Counted from the first letter of the stretch, positions 45,109 through 54,903 are shown. The stretch: DNA of 64,000 nt from Candidatus Multiplicimicrobium inquinatum (GCA_002344825.1 DDUN01000036.1:1-64000); one strand, 5' to 3'. Made by a program: numbers and translations. Notes: a model not told the origin generated them from the sequence alone.

Positions 45109-47375
45109 AAGACCCTGTATGCGGAATGGAAGTCGCGGAACCGCCTAAAATTCAAATGAATTTTGGAAATGAGCTTTATGGCTTTTGTAACCCAAAATGT
45201 TTAGAGAAGTTTAAAGCGGATCCAAAAAAATATTTGCATGCGCAGCCGCAAAAGGATTTGCCGCAAGCGGGAAGCTACACCTGTCCGATGCATCCAGAAG
45301 TGATTCAGGATCATCCGGGAGCTTGTCCGAAATGCGGGATGGCTTTGGAACCCAAAGAAGCGGATCAGCCTGAAGAAAAAAACCACGAACTTGAAACCAT
45401 GTCGCGGCGGTTTTGGGTTTGTTTAGCGTTAAGCGTTCCGCTGATGGCGCTTGCCATGGGTGAAATGATGCCTATTTTTCATAAAATAGCGCACCAGCCC
45501 TGGATCCGTTGGCTCCAGCTCGCTTTGGCAACACCGGTTTTACTTTGGGGCGGATGGCCTTTTTTTCAAAGAGCATGGGCTTCCGTTCTTCATCGCAGTC
45601 CCAACATGTTTACATTGATCGCGATCGGAACCGGCGCGGCTTACTTTTTTAGCGTAGTCGCTGTTCTTTTTCCTGAAATGTTTCCCGAATCATTCAGGTC
45701 CCAAGACGGTATGGTGGGCCTTTATTTTGAGGCGGCGGCGATTATTGTCACCTTGGTTTTACTCGGGCAGGTTTTGGAATTGAAGGCCCGCAGCGAAACA
45801 AATTCGGCTGTGAAAACTTTGCTTGGGCTTAAACCAAAAACGGCCCGCATCGTGAAAGCAAACGGCGATGAAGAAGATATCCCTCTGGAACATGTGCATG
45901 TCGGCGATAAGCTGCGTGTGCGTCCCGGAGAAAAAGTGCCGGTGGACGGAATTATTTTGGAGGGAAGCAGCGCCATTGATGAATCCATGATTACCGGAGA
46001 ATCGGTTCCGTCTGAAAAAGAAACGGGCGCGCGCGTGACCGGAGCAACGATGAATGGAAGCGGCAGTTTTGTGATGCGCGCAGAAAGAATCGGAAAAGAA
46101 ACTTTGCTTGCGCAAATTGTGAAAATGGTCAGCGAAGCGCAAAGAAGCCGCGCGCCGATTCAACGGTTGGCGGATCTTGTTTCCGCTTATTTTGTCCCCG
46201 CGGTGATTTTAATATCCGCGGCTACTTTTTTTATTTGGGCTTTTTTGGGGCCAGAGCCGCGCATGGTGTATGCCATTGTCAACGCGATCGCGGTGCTGAT
46301 TATTGCCTGCCCTTGTGCGTTGGGACTTGCCACGCCCATGTCGATTATGGTCGGAACGGGGCGCGGTGCCGGCGCGGGGATTTTGATTAAAAATGCCGAA
46401 GTCTTGGAGACCTTCGAGAAAATCGACACGCTTGTTGTCGACAAAACGGGGACTTTAACTGAAGGCAAACCCAAGCTTTTATCGGTTGTGGCGGATGGAT
46501 ATTCAGAAGATGAGCTGCTGGCTTTTGCGGCGAGCTTAGAAAAGCAAAGCGAGCATCCCTTGGCGGAAGCGATTGTGCGGGCCGCTAAAGAAAAAGGTTT
46601 AATGCTGAGCGATGTCAGCGGTTTTAAATATGAAAAAGGAAAAGGCGTGAGCGGAACTGTTTCAGAAAAAGAAATTATGATCGGCAACAGCAAAATCATG
46701 AGTGAGGCCGGAATGAGTATCGCCGCATTTTCAGAGAAAGCCGACCAGCTGCAGCGCCAAGCGCAAGGCGTGATGTTTGTGGCTGTCAGCAAAAAAGTCG
46801 CCGGTTTTCTGAATGTTGCCGATCCGGTGAAAGAATCTACTCCGGAAGCGATTCGGCTACTGCATGCGGCCGGGATTCGAATTGTCATGATGACCGGAGA
46901 TAATTTGCAAACGGCGCAAGCGGTCGCTAAGACGCTTGGAATTGACGAGGTCAAAGCGGAGGTATTACCGCAGGATAAAGAAAAATATATCCGTGAGTTT
47001 CAAGCACAGGGAAGAAAAGTGGCGATGGCCGGCGATGGCATCAATGACGCGCCGGCTTTGGCGCGCGCCCATGTGGGGATTGCGATGGGCAGCGGCACAG
47101 ATGTAGCTATGCAAAGTGCCGGCATGGTCTTGGTGAAAGGCGATTTGCGCGGGCTTGCCAAGGCGAGAAAATTAAGCCATGCCACGATGCGAAACATCAG
47201 GCAGAATTTATTTTTTGCTTTTGCTTACAATGCCTTGGGTGTCCCTTTGGCGGCCGGGCTTCTCTATCCCTTTTTTGGGATTCTTCTCAGCCCTGTTTTC
47301 GCGGGTGCTGCAATGGCGCTGAGTTCCGTTTCGGTTATTGTTAATGCTTTGAGATTGCGCGTCGTGAAACTTTGA
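45105..47375 (+). CDS. copA: Copper-translocating P1B-type ATPase with YHS and heavy-metal-binding domains
   Basis: A 756-residue pump moving Cu+ from cytosol to periplasm. Residues 1-45 are a YHS domain (DPVCGMEV...[11 protein letters not shown]); about 57-85 a heavy-metal-binding domain ([20 protein letters not shown]) of the same kind as in the adjacent CusB; then eight spans with the metal-channel motif [11 protein letters not shown], phosphorylation site [19 protein letters not shown] and [13 protein letters not shown]. The C-terminal [11 protein letters not shown] and [13 protein letters not shown] complete the CopA channel. Overlaps cusA by 4 nt, so Cu+ can be handed from ATPase to RND pump. 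Confidence 0.94.
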   Translation: MKDPVCGMEVAEPPKIQMNFGNELYGFCNPKCLEKFKADPKKYLHAQPQKDLPQAGSYTCPMHPEVIQDHPGACPKCGMALEPKEADQPEEKNHELETMSRRFWVCLALSVPLMALAMGEMMPIFHKIAHQPWIRWLQLALATPVLLWGGWPFFQRAWASVLHRSPNMFTLIAIGTGAAYFFSVVAVLFPEMFPESFRSQDGMVGLYFEAAAIIVTLVLLGQVLELKARSETNSAVKTLLGLKPKTARIVKANGDEEDIPLEHVHVGDKLRVRPGEKVPVDGIILEGSSAIDESMITGESVPSEKETGARVTGATMNGSGSFVMRAERIGKETLLAQIVKMVSEAQRSRAPIQRLADLVSAYFVPAVILISAATFFIWAFLGPEPRMVYAIVNAIAVLIIACPCALGLATPMSIMVGTGRGAGAGILIKNAEVLETFEKIDTLVVDKTGTLTEGKPKLLSVVADGYSEDELLAFAASLEKQSEHPLAEAIVRAAKEKGLMLSDVSGFKYEKGKGVSGTVSEKEIMIGNSKIMSEAGMSIAAFSEKADQLQRQAQGVMFVAVSKKVAGFLNVADPVKESTPEAIRLLHAAGIRIVMMTGDNLQTAQAVAKTLGIDEVKAEVLPQDKEKYIREFQAQGRKVAMAGDGINDAPALARAHVGIAMGSGTDVAMQSAGMVLVKGDLRGLAKARKLSHATMRNIRQNLFFAFAYNALGVPLAAGLLYPFFGILLSPVFAGAAMALSSVSVIVNALRLRVVKL

Positions 47376-47432
47376 GTGCGTTAAAAAATTAATTTGTTCG
47401 ATTGTTTCTTTAAAATCAACTAGGAGGAAAAA

Positions 47433-47618
47433 ATGAAAAAACTAATGCTGCTTGCCTTGCTTTTGCCGTTTTTAGCGATTGGCTGCGCTACAGGCAAATG
47501 CGCGAAGCATGACATGGGCTCGAACTGCGCGACTTGCTGCCAAGGCAACTGCGAGCAATGCTGTAAGGGTGATTGCGGTAATTGCGAAAAGTGTTCCGGC
47601 GCAAATAAGTGCTGCTGA
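47433..47618 (+). CDS. Cysteine-packed lipoprotein, metallothionein-like
   Basis: A 61-residue protein with lipoprotein signal peptide, lipobox A-I-G-C (Cys18). The 44-residue mature part contains 13 Cys including the lipidated one (about 30%), in CC, C-x-x-C, C-x-x-CC patterns, plus one His. It matches no named family that I recognise, but the composition is that of a metallothionein. GGAGG lies 7 nt before the ATG, and it follows copA by 57 bp. Inferred role: periplasmic Cu(I) buffer anchored to inner or outer membrane, catching copper between CopA and CusBA. Confidence 0.7.
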   Translation: MKKLMLLALLLPFLAIGCATGKCAKHDMGSNCATCCQGNCEQCCKGDCGNCEKCSGANKCC

Positions 47619-47712
47619 CGCTTCGAAAACACTCATGACGAAGTCATGAAAATGTAATTACAAAGCGTCGTACTTGACCCCGCCTTGAATAAGTTAGGGG
47701 ACAAGTGCTGAT

Positions 47713-47833
47713 AAACACGCGAAAAAAGTCCACTGCAGCGTTGCGGATTTCGCAATTTCGTGCGGCGTAGGTTTTCACTACGCCTCCTCGATTGCTTATC
47801 CGCGCCTTGCATTGGTTCTTTTTTGGCGAGTTT
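47713..47833. repeat. Intergenic structured repeat, copy E
   Basis: AAACACGCGAAAAAAGT and CTTTTTTGGCGAGTTT are the pairing outer arms; the central block TGCGGCGTAGGTTTTCACTA is almost identical to copy A, as is the CGCGCCTTGCATTGG block. A different hairpin-forming stretch with CTTGACCCC and GGGGACAAG lies just upstream (47670-47706). Confidence 0.8.
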
Positions 47834-47848
47834 AAGGAATTAAAAGAG

Positions 47849-47886
47849 CCCCCAAATCGGTTTTCCGGTTCGGGGGTTTTCTTTTT
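47849..47886 (+). terminator. Rho-independent terminator after the cus-cop block
   Basis: CCCCCAAATCGG pairs with CCGGTTCGGGGG (one mismatch, one G-T pair) around TTTT, followed by TTTTCTTTTT. It closes the copper block and isolates aqpZ. Confidence 0.85.
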
Positions 47887-47995
47887 AATGAGCACACAAC
47901 TTATGAAACGATTTTAGAAGCGGCTGCAACCCGCTCAAAAACTTTTCTAAAATGCCGATCTTAATAGTAAGGCAAAAAGCCTAAAGGGGGATTGA

Positions 47996-48682
47996 ATGAA
48001 AAAGTATACGGCAGAGTTTTTGGGGACATTTTGGCTTGTTTTGGGCGGTTGCGGGAGCGCGGTATTAGCCGCGGCATTTCCGGAAGTAGGCATTGGTTTG
48101 CTCGGCGTCTCTCTGGCATTCGGTTTAACGGTTGTGACTATGGCTTACACGGTAGGGCCGATTTCAGGGTGTCATCTCAATCCGGCGGTTTCCATCGGGC
48201 TTTACGCGGGCGGAAGATTTCCGGCTAATCAGCTTGCGCCCTACATTGTAGCGCAAGTTTTGGGCGCAATTGCCGCGGGCGGAGCGCTGTATGTCATTGC
48301 CAGCGGAAAAGCGGGTTTTGATGTCGCGAGTGGATTTGCCTCAAATGGTTATGGTGCGCATTCGCCGGGCGGATATTCGATGGTTGCCGCTTTGGTGGCT
48401 GAAGTGGTTTTGACTGCGTTTTTTCTGCTGATCATTATGGGGAGCACAGATAAACGCGCGCCTCAGGGCTTTGCGCCACTTGCAATTGGTTTGGCGTTGG
48501 TGCTGATTCATTTGATTAGTATTCCGGTGACGAATACTTCCGTGAATCCCGCACGCAGTACGGGTGTGGCGCTTTATGTGGGCGGTTGGGCGATTCAGCA
48601 GCTTTGGCTTTTTTGGGTTGCCCCGGTTGTGGGTGCCGTGATCGGTGCTTTGGTTTACCGTTTTGTCGGCAAAGAAGATTAA
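47996..48682 (+). CDS. aqpZ: Aquaporin Z
   Basis: A 228-residue water channel with six spans. Both NPA boxes are intact: [15 protein letters not shown] and [15 protein letters not shown], the latter with the Arg of the selectivity filter. [23 protein letters not shown] and PFLW-type ends are AqpZ-like, not GlpF-like. AAGGGGG lies 6-8 nt before the ATG. Flanked by terminators on both sides, it is a single-gene unit between the two metal blocks. Confidence 0.95.
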   Translation: MKKYTAEFLGTFWLVLGGCGSAVLAAAFPEVGIGLLGVSLAFGLTVVTMAYTVGPISGCHLNPAVSIGLYAGGRFPANQLAPYIVAQVLGAIAAGGALYVIASGKAGFDVASGFASNGYGAHSPGGYSMVAALVAEVVLTAFFLLIIMGSTDKRAPQGFAPLAIGLALVLIHLISIPVTNTSVNPARSTGVALYVGGWAIQQLWLFWVAPVVGAVIGALVYRFVGKED

Positions 48683-48704
48683 TCGAAGTTTGAATTTTTT
48701 TAAA

Positions 48705-48735
48705 AGCTCCCGGGGTTTTCTCCGGGGGCTTTTTT
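48705..48735 (+). terminator. Rho-independent terminator after aqpZ
   Basis: AGCTCCCGG pairs with CCGGGGGCT (one G-T pair) around GGTTTTCT and is followed by TTTTTT. Confidence 0.88.
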
Positions 48736-48749
48736 CATGATGAACTGCC

Positions 48750-48778
48750 TTGGCGTTTATTCTTATCGGTGCTAGACT
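48750..48778 (+). promoter_or_regulatory. Promoter of the second metal block
   Basis: TTGGCG and TAGACT separated by 17 bp. Predicted start about 48785, 2 nt before the ATG at 48787, so the first gene of the block is nearly leaderless. Confidence 0.5.
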
Positions 48779-48786
48779 TTGTCTTA

Positions 48787-49074
48787 ATGAACTTCCTTAT
48801 GAAGCTTATCGGAATTTTGGTGCTTGTGGGCGTGATCAACGCTGTTGTAATTGAACCCGCCATTTGCTTGATGCATGAAGACGCTGTTGTTCAACAAGAA
48901 GAAAACGGCGATTGCTGCAGCTCTTGCCACCCGATTCACTCTCAGGGAGTTTTACCTTCCGCCCTTACAGATACTTTTGCGGTTTTACACGCAGATAATT
49001 TTGTAAGCGTTCCTCAATCTTCTTTTTCGGATTCTCCGTCCCGGTCTATTTTTCGTCCGCCTCTCGCGTTTTAA
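48787..49074 (+). CDS. Small secreted protein at the head of the czcCBA block
   Basis: Not recognised as a named family. About 95 residues from ATG 48787 (48799 also possible): signal peptide with a hydrophobic stretch (IGILVLVGVINAVVIEPAI), a mature part with DCCSSCHPIH, and a C-terminus ending IFRPPLAF. It precedes the TolC gene by 93 bp. The C-terminal R-P-P-x-A-F is shared with the small protein at 55506 and echoed by the one at 40316. A metal-sensing or metal-binding periplasmic role is inferred from position only. Confidence 0.55.
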   Translation: MNFLMKLIGILVLVGVINAVVIEPAICLMHEDAVVQQEENGDCCSSCHPIHSQGVLPSALTDTFAVLHADNFVSVPQSSFSDSPSRSIFRPPLAF

Positions 49075-49167
49075 TTCACAGACGCAATCCGTCTGTTTCC
49101 CTGTCGTTTTGATTTTATTTTTTAAAATCTAAATCCTTAAAATAAACTTTCTAAATAAAGAGTTCTT

Positions 49168-50517
49168 ATGAAAATCCGTTTTCCATCTGGGTTGCTTATC
49201 GTTGCAGCGGTTGTCGCGGTCGCGCTTATCAGCGGGACGGAGAAATTATTTTCCAAAGAAGCTGAAAGTCTGGTCATTTCGAATCAATTGCCGGTAAAGT
49301 CCGAAGCGCGGCATGTGACGGCCTTTGAAGATTTGCTGGAAGAAGTCTCTGCGAATAATCCCGAGCTTCAATTTTATGAAGCTGAAATCGAAGCGGCGAA
49401 GGGGCTGCGTAAAACGGCTGGCATGTGGAATAACCCCGAGGTGAGCGGTTCCGTTGGCCAAAAAAAGGTGACAAGCGGTGACGGCACCGATAAAGGTGTG
49501 GCGAGTGAGGTTGTGGTAACGCAATCGCTCGAGTGGCCGGGGCGAATCCGTTTGCGCAAGGCGATTGCTGACCGCGATATTAAAGTGGCTGAGCTAGGAC
49601 TGGAACAGTTTCGCGCTTTGCTGGCAGCGCGCACGGAAATGGCCGCTTATAATCTTGTTGCCGCGCGCGAAAAAGCGGCAGCGACGCGTGAAGTTGCGGA
49701 ACATTTTCATGCTTTGCATGAGGTGCTTGCGCAGCGTGATCAAGCGGGGCTTACTTCGGTATTGGAAGCACGAATTATCGAAGGCATGGAGTTAAATGGT
49801 CACAGAAACGCCCATGCCGCGACAGCGGCCTATCAAGCTGCCCTGTTTGATTTAAATCAATTGCGCGGTATGCCGCCTGAATCTGCTATTGCACTTACTA
49901 AGATTGATCTGGAATTTAAACCGCTTGAAAAACACACAGATGATCTTATGAAGCTTGCGCGTAAGAACGATTTTCAAGTGCGGGTTCGTGCGATGGAATT
50001 GGAAAAACAGAAGTACGGCGTAAAGCTCGCGAGAAATGAAAGATTTCCTGCGATCACCGCGGGACCGGCAATTTCCCAGGAGCAGGCCGGCGAGCGCGAG
50101 CGTATTATCGGGGCGCAGATATCCTTACCCGTGCCTTTATGGGACCGCAATCAAGGCGGCATTCAGACGGCAAAAGCGCAGCAGTCGAAAGCGCAGACAA
50201 TATTTTATTTGGCTGAGCGCGAAGCGGAGCGGCGCGTTATTGAGGCAGCGGCCATTTACAAAGCCAAACTTGCCGAGATGAGCCATTGGAATCCGGAAGC
50301 GATTCAACATTTTAAAGAGGCCGCCGAGCTGGCTGACCGCCATTACCGTTTAGGTTCAGTGCCGGTTTCGACTTATGTTGAGTTGCAGTCTCAATACCTT
50401 GCGACAATTGAAGGATTGCAGCATACAAAAAAAGAAGCGCTCGAAGCGGCAAGCCAATTGGAATTGCTGACCGGAACCGATCTGTCGTTGGTAAACATAA
50501 TCGGCGAGGCAAAATGA
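49168..50517 (+). CDS. czcC: TolC-family outer-membrane channel (CzcC/CusC-type)
   Basis: A 449-residue outer-membrane efflux protein: signal peptide (about 1-30), then two repeats rich in alpha-helix that form the periplasmic barrel; QSLEWPGRIRLRKAIADRD and SLPVPLWDRNQGGIQTAKAQ are the typical motifs of heavy-metal-type members. It overlaps the adaptor by 4 nt. The only outer-membrane channel gene in the window, so it may serve both this CzcA pump and the CusBA pump 4 kb upstream. Confidence 0.88.
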   Translation: MKIRFPSGLLIVAAVVAVALISGTEKLFSKEAESLVISNQLPVKSEARHVTAFEDLLEEVSANNPELQFYEAEIEAAKGLRKTAGMWNNPEVSGSVGQKKVTSGDGTDKGVASEVVVTQSLEWPGRIRLRKAIADRDIKVAELGLEQFRALLAARTEMAAYNLVAAREKAAATREVAEHFHALHEVLAQRDQAGLTSVLEARIIEGMELNGHRNAHAATAAYQAALFDLNQLRGMPPESAIALTKIDLEFKPLEKHTDDLMKLARKNDFQVRVRAMELEKQKYGVKLARNERFPAITAGPAISQEQAGERERIIGAQISLPVPLWDRNQGGIQTAKAQQSKAQTIFYLAEREAERRVIEAAAIYKAKLAEMSHWNPEAIQHFKEAAELADRHYRLGSVPVSTYVELQSQYLATIEGLQHTKKEALEAASQLELLTGTDLSLVNIIGEAK

Positions 50518-51266
50518 AAAAAGCAGGGTCATTTTTTTGGATACCTATGCTGGTTTTCGGGATCATGCTTTTTGGCTGCGGCCGGGAAAAAGAAAAAAGT
50601 GATCACGGAAGTGAGTCACCATCCGGCGCTTCATTTAAGGCCGGCAAAGGGGTTATGTTGACAGACGAAACCCGGCAAATTTTGGGCCTCGAAGTTGTCG
50701 ATGTCACGGAAGAGGAGCTGCCGCAGGTGGTCGAGTTGAGCGTTCAGATTTTTGGAGAAAAGCACCGCCCTGAAAATTTGGATCAGGATCACACGGGCTG
50801 CGATATTCATGGTTCGGGTTTTCTGCCCGCAGACAAAGCGGCTTTGGTGGAGGCTGGGCAAGCAGTAAAACTGAAGACTTTGCAAAATAAAACTTTGGAT
50901 GGGTTTGTGGTTAAGGTTCAAAAGCCGCTTGTTCAAGGAGAAACCGAAATTATTATCGGTGTGACAACGGCGGATAGCGGGCTCCAAGACGGGGAATTTG
51001 CTAGCGCATCCATTTTGATGCCGCGCACCAAGCCTGTAACGATTATTCCCGGTTCCGCGCTTTTGCGCACCGTTATGGGAACTTTTGTCTATGCGGTGAA
51101 TGGGAACGCTTACTACCGGACAGCCGTTACGACGGGTGGCAGTGCCGAAGGAAAAGTAGAAATTACTGAAGGGTTATATCCCGACGACCAAGTTGTCGCA
51201 AAACCCGTTGAAACTCTTTGGCTCATTGAGCTTCGCGCGACCAAAGGCGGAGGACATTGTCATTAA
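50514..51266 (+). CDS. Short efflux RND adaptor (CzcB-like lipoprotein)
   Basis: A 250-residue lipoprotein adaptor: signal peptide with lipobox L-F-G-C (Cys22), a first beta segment KGVMLTDETRQILGLEVVDV, a link, then barrel and membrane-proximal domains such as PGSALLRTVMGTFVYAV and ITEGLYPDDQVVAKP. It is about 100-150 residues shorter than usual and the coiled-coil hairpin and lipoyl-like domains that contact the channel seem to be missing. It ends GGGHCH, a possible metal ligand set. It overlaps the channel gene by 4 nt, and czcA follows. Confidence 0.72.
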   Translation: MKKAGSFFWIPMLVFGIMLFGCGREKEKSDHGSESPSGASFKAGKGVMLTDETRQILGLEVVDVTEEELPQVVELSVQIFGEKHRPENLDQDHTGCDIHGSGFLPADKAALVEAGQAVKLKTLQNKTLDGFVVKVQKPLVQGETEIIIGVTTADSGLQDGEFASASILMPRTKPVTIIPGSALLRTVMGTFVYAVNGNAYYRTAVTTGGSAEGKVEITEGLYPDDQVVAKPVETLWLIELRATKGGGHCH

Positions 51267-51268
51267 TT

Positions 51269-54200
51269 ATGCTAAATCTTATTCTTGAATTTTCTATCCG
51301 AAATCGTTTGTTTGTAGTGCTCTCCACGCTTCTGCTCGCTGCGGTCGGAATTTGGTCCGCAACAAAATTGCCCATTGATGCCGTGCCGGATATTACCAAC
51401 ATTCAGGTTCAAGTGAACACCTCGGTGCCTGCGCTGGCCCCGGAAGAAATCGAGAAGCTTGTCACTTTTCCGATTGAAAATGAAATGGCGGGCATTCCGG
51501 GCTTAACTGATCTTCGCTCTTTGTCTAAGTTTGGTCTTTCGCAGGTCACGCTTGTTTTTGAAGAGGGAACAGACATTTACCGTTCGCGTCAGCTGGTCAG
51601 CGAACGCCTGCAAACCGTCATGGATGAATTGCCCAAAGGCTTGACGCCGAAACTTGCGCCCATCAGCACGGGCCTCGGCGAAATTTTTTATTATGTGGTT
51701 GAGTATGCGTCCGATGCGCCCAATAAACCCGCTGAGCGTGAATCTCAGCTCATGGAACTTAAATTGATTCATGACTTTCTTATCAAGCCGCGGCTGCGTT
51801 CAACACCGGGGCTTGCCGAAGTGAATTCATCGGGGGGCTATGAAAAGCAAATTGTTATTGAAGCGAATCCCGATAAACTAAAAAGTGTCGGTATGTCCTT
51901 CAGTGAAATCGCAGCGGCCATCGGAGAAAATGTTGAGAATGCCGGCGGCAGCGTGATTCAGATCGGCGGTGAACAAGTTGCTGTGCGTGCGGCGGGACGG
52001 GTACAAACTTCGGCAGAGATTGAACAGCTACCGCTTAAATTTGGCGCGCGCGCAACCCCTTTGCGCGTGAAAGATGTCGCGGATGTTGTTATCGGCAAAG
52101 CTGTGAGAAACGGAGCGAGTACTTATAACGGAGAAGAGTGTGTGTTGGGTTCGGCGCTCATGTTGGCGGACGAGAACAGCCGGATTGTCGCCAAAGCGGT
52201 TGCAGAAAAACTAATAGAATTAGAAACCAAACTGCCCGCAGGCGTGAAAATTATTCCGGTTTACGACCGCACCAAGCTGGTTGATCGAACCATTCACACC
52301 GTCGAATCGAGTTTATTTGAAGGTGCTATTCTTGTTGTAGTCGTTCTGCTTGTCATGCTTGGGAATTGGCGCGCGGCGATTATTGTTGCGCTTGCGATTC
52401 CGCTTTCAATGTTGTTTGCGATTACAGGCATGGTTCAGACTCGCGTGTCGGGTAATTTGATGAGTTTGGGGGCCATCGACTTCGGGCTCATTGTAGATGG
52501 AGCTGTCGTCATGGTTGAAAATATGATCCGGCACATGGCTGAAAAACAGCACCTGCTTCAACGCAGACTGACTCCCGCTGAACGCAGCGATGAGATTTTG
52601 CGTTCCGCGAAAGAAGTGGCCAGCCCCATGTTTTTTGGTGTTCTGATTATTATGGTGGTTTACTTTCCCATACTGGCTTTGACAGGCATTGAGGGAAAGA
52701 TGTTCAAGCCGATGGCGATTACCGTCATTTTTGCTCTTACCGGCGCACTTATCCTGGCAATGACTTTGATGCCGGCACTTTGCTCCTACTTTCTCGGCGG
52801 TGATATTAAAGAAAAAGATTCGTGGCTTGTGAGCGCGGCGAAGAAGGGCTATACGCCCATTTTAAACTTTGCACTGAAGTCGCGTAAAATTGTTATCAGC
52901 GCTGCGATCGGAATTTTTGCTGTAGCGCTGATTGTCTTTAATCATTTGGGCGCGGAATTCGTGCCGCAGCTTGATGAAGGTTCTTTCGCGACTCATATGA
53001 TTCGCACAACGAGCATCGGAATTGACGCGAGCGTTGATATGCAAAAACGCGGCGAAAAAATGCTTTTAGAGAAGTTTCCGGAAATTGATTACATCTTCAG
53101 CCGTATCGGAACGGCGGAAGTCGCAACCGATCCTATGGGTGTGAATGTGGCTGATACCTATATGATGTTCAAGGATCACAAGTATTGGCGGAAAACCAAA
53201 GGCAAGCGGATCACCAAGGACGAACTGGCAAATTTGATGACGGAAGAATTGGGCAAGCATGTGCCGGCCGAAGCCCATTTGTTTAGCCAGCCCATTGAAA
53301 TGCGGTTCAATGAAATTCTCGAGGGAACCCGTGCCGACATTGCCGTCAAAATTTTTGGCGATGATTTTGCGGTGATTGAAAAAATTGCCGATCAGGCGCG
53401 CGCTATTTTGGAAAAAGTGCCGGGCGCAGCGGATGTCGAATTTGATGCGCTTGGGAAAGCTCCTTTGCTTGAAATAGTTCCCAAGCGGGATGCCATGAGT
53501 AAATATAATCTTCATGCCGCTGAGCTGAATCGAGTCGTGAATACGGCGCTTGCGGGGGAAGAAGTCGGTAAGCTTATCGACGGAAACCGGAGATTTGATA
53601 TTGTTGTGCGCTTAAGTGAAAATCTTCGCGCAAATATCGACGAGTTAAAGCGTTTGCCTGTGCGCGTTGATGACGGCGGACTGTTAACTTTGGGAGAGGT
53701 TGCTGATTTCCATGTCACCGAACAAGTTGCCGCAATTGCCCGTGAATTTAGCCAGCGCCGAGCGGCGATCATGATTAATTTGCGCGGCCGCGATGTGGAG
53801 AGTTTTGTGCTGGACGCGCAGCGGCAAATAAAGGAAAAACTGACATTGCCGGATGGTTACATAATCGAATTTGGCGGACAGTTTAAAAATCTGATTGATG
53901 CCAAACGCAGACTGACCGTCGTTGTTCCCGTTGCGATGCTGCTTATTTTTGCGCTGATCTATATTGCTTTGCATAGCTTTCGGCAGTCGCTGCTTGTTTT
54001 TTTAGCTGTTCCGTTGGCGGTTACGGGGGGAGTCTTTGCGCTCGCAATACGCGGATTGCCATTTAGCATTTCAGCCGGCGTTGGTTTTATCGCTGTGAGC
54101 GGTATTGCCGTGCTGAACGGACTGATGATTATCACATTCTTTAATCAGCTTCGGGCACAAGGCGCTGACATTCGGACATCAGTTTGGGATGGTTCATTGC

Positions 54201-54412
54201 TTCGCCTGCGGCCGAAACTTATGACCGCGCTTGTTGCATCGTTGGGATTTGTGCCTATGGCGATCGCAACAGGAGCCGGAGGGGAAGTTCAGCGTCCGCT
54301 TGCAACCGTTGTGATCGGCGGAATCATAACTTCGACTTTTCTCACACTGGTTTTGCTGCCTGTGCTTTATGAATGGTTGGAGCAACGAATATTAAAAAAC
54401 AAAGGAACTTAA
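51269..54412 (+). CDS. czcA: Heavy-metal efflux RND pump, CzcA-like (divalent class)
   Basis: A 1047-residue proton-driven pump with 12 spans. TM4 reads GAIDFGLIVDGAVVMVEN, the DFG-x-x-x-DGA pattern of the CzcA (Zn/Co/Cd) class, unlike the CusA-type sequence upstream. The terminal FVPQLDEGSFATHMIRTTSI and VEFDALGKAPLLEIVPKRDA parts match the periplasmic porter domain. The ATG at 51269 is preferred to the TTG at 51257, which overlaps the adaptor by 10 nt; GGAGG at 51249 suits the TTG better, so this is uncertain. Confidence 0.92.
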   Translation: MLNLILEFSIRNRLFVVLSTLLLAAVGIWSATKLPIDAVPDITNIQVQVNTSVPALAPEEIEKLVTFPIENEMAGIPGLTDLRSLSKFGLSQVTLVFEEGTDIYRSRQLVSERLQTVMDELPKGLTPKLAPISTGLGEIFYYVVEYASDAPNKPAERESQLMELKLIHDFLIKPRLRSTPGLAEVNSSGGYEKQIVIEANPDKLKSVGMSFSEIAAAIGENVENAGGSVIQIGGEQVAVRAAGRVQTSAEIEQLPLKFGARATPLRVKDVADVVIGKAVRNGASTYNGEECVLGSALMLADENSRIVAKAVAEKLIELETKLPAGVKIIPVYDRTKLVDRTIHTVESSLFEGAILVVVVLLVMLGNWRAAIIVALAIPLSMLFAITGMVQTRVSGNLMSLGAIDFGLIVDGAVVMVENMIRHMAEKQHLLQRRLTPAERSDEILRSAKEVASPMFFGVLIIMVVYFPILALTGIEGKMFKPMAITVIFALTGALILAMTLMPALCSYFLGGDIKEKDSWLVSAAKKGYTPILNFALKSRKIVISAAIGIFAVALIVFNHLGAEFVPQLDEGSFATHMIRTTSIGIDASVDMQKRGEKMLLEKFPEIDYIFSRIGTAEVATDPMGVNVADTYMMFKDHKYWRKTKGKRITKDELANLMTEELGKHVPAEAHLFSQPIEMRFNEILEGTRADIAVKIFGDDFAVIEKIADQARAILEKVPGAADVEFDALGKAPLLEIVPKRDAMSKYNLHAAELNRVVNTALAGEEVGKLIDGNRRFDIVVRLSENLRANIDELKRLPVRVDDGGLLTLGEVADFHVTEQVAAIAREFSQRRAAIMINLRGRDVESFVLDAQRQIKEKLTLPDGYIIEFGGQFKNLIDAKRRLTVVVPVAMLLIFALIYIALHSFRQSLLVFLAVPLAVTGGVFALAIRGLPFSISAGVGFIAVSGIAVLNGLMIITFFNQLRAQGADIRTSVWDGSLLRLRPKLMTALVASLGFVPMAIATGAGGEVQRPLATVVIGGIITSTFLTLVLLPVLYEWLEQRILKNKGT

Positions 54413-54414
54413 TT

Positions 54415-54873
54415 ATGAAAATGGTATCGAAATTATTTTTGGCTGTAGCGATTCTCTTCTTCGCTTTGAATGCAAATGCTTATGCAGCGGACGACCATAA
54501 GCATGCTTCCGTTGGCGGGCCTAAAGGCGGTAGAATATTGGAAAACACACAGCCTCAGGCCGAATTTTTCGTAGAAAAAGATCGTTCGGCGACTGTTGCT
54601 TTTTATGATGCGGATTTAAAGCCGGTGCCCGTTTCTGATCAGAGCGTATCGGTTATTGCTGAAACAGCCGAAAAAAAATCATCGCTCGATTTTGAGAAAA
54701 AAGGGGATGTTTTGGTCAGTAAAGGGGTACTTGCGGAAGAACACGCACTTAAGCTGGTGGTGAGATTTAAACAATCCGCCGATGACAAAACCCGCAACTT
54801 TCGTTTTGTGTATGAAGATCGTATTTGTGATGTTTGTAAGCGTGCCGAGTACGCATGCATTTGTGGACATTAA
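54415..54873 (+). CDS. Exported Cys/His protein of the czc block
   Basis: Not recognised by name. A 152-residue exported protein: signal peptide (about 1-25, ANAYA), an early DDHKHASVGGPKGGRILEN segment, a beta-rich middle and a C-terminal CDVCKRAEYACICGH with four Cys and a His. The GG(P)-x-GGR element recalls small periplasmic proteins that accompany heavy-metal RND pumps. AAGGA lies 8 nt upstream of the ATG. It sits 2 bp after czcA; a chaperone or metal-buffer role is inferred. Confidence 0.6.
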   Translation: MKMVSKLFLAVAILFFALNANAYAADDHKHASVGGPKGGRILENTQPQAEFFVEKDRSATVAFYDADLKPVPVSDQSVSVIAETAEKKSSLDFEKKGDVLVSKGVLAEEHALKLVVRFKQSADDKTRNFRFVYEDRICDVCKRAEYACICGH

Positions 54874-54903
54874 CTCTCAGCTCTGAGTAACTTTGGGAAA
54901 CAT

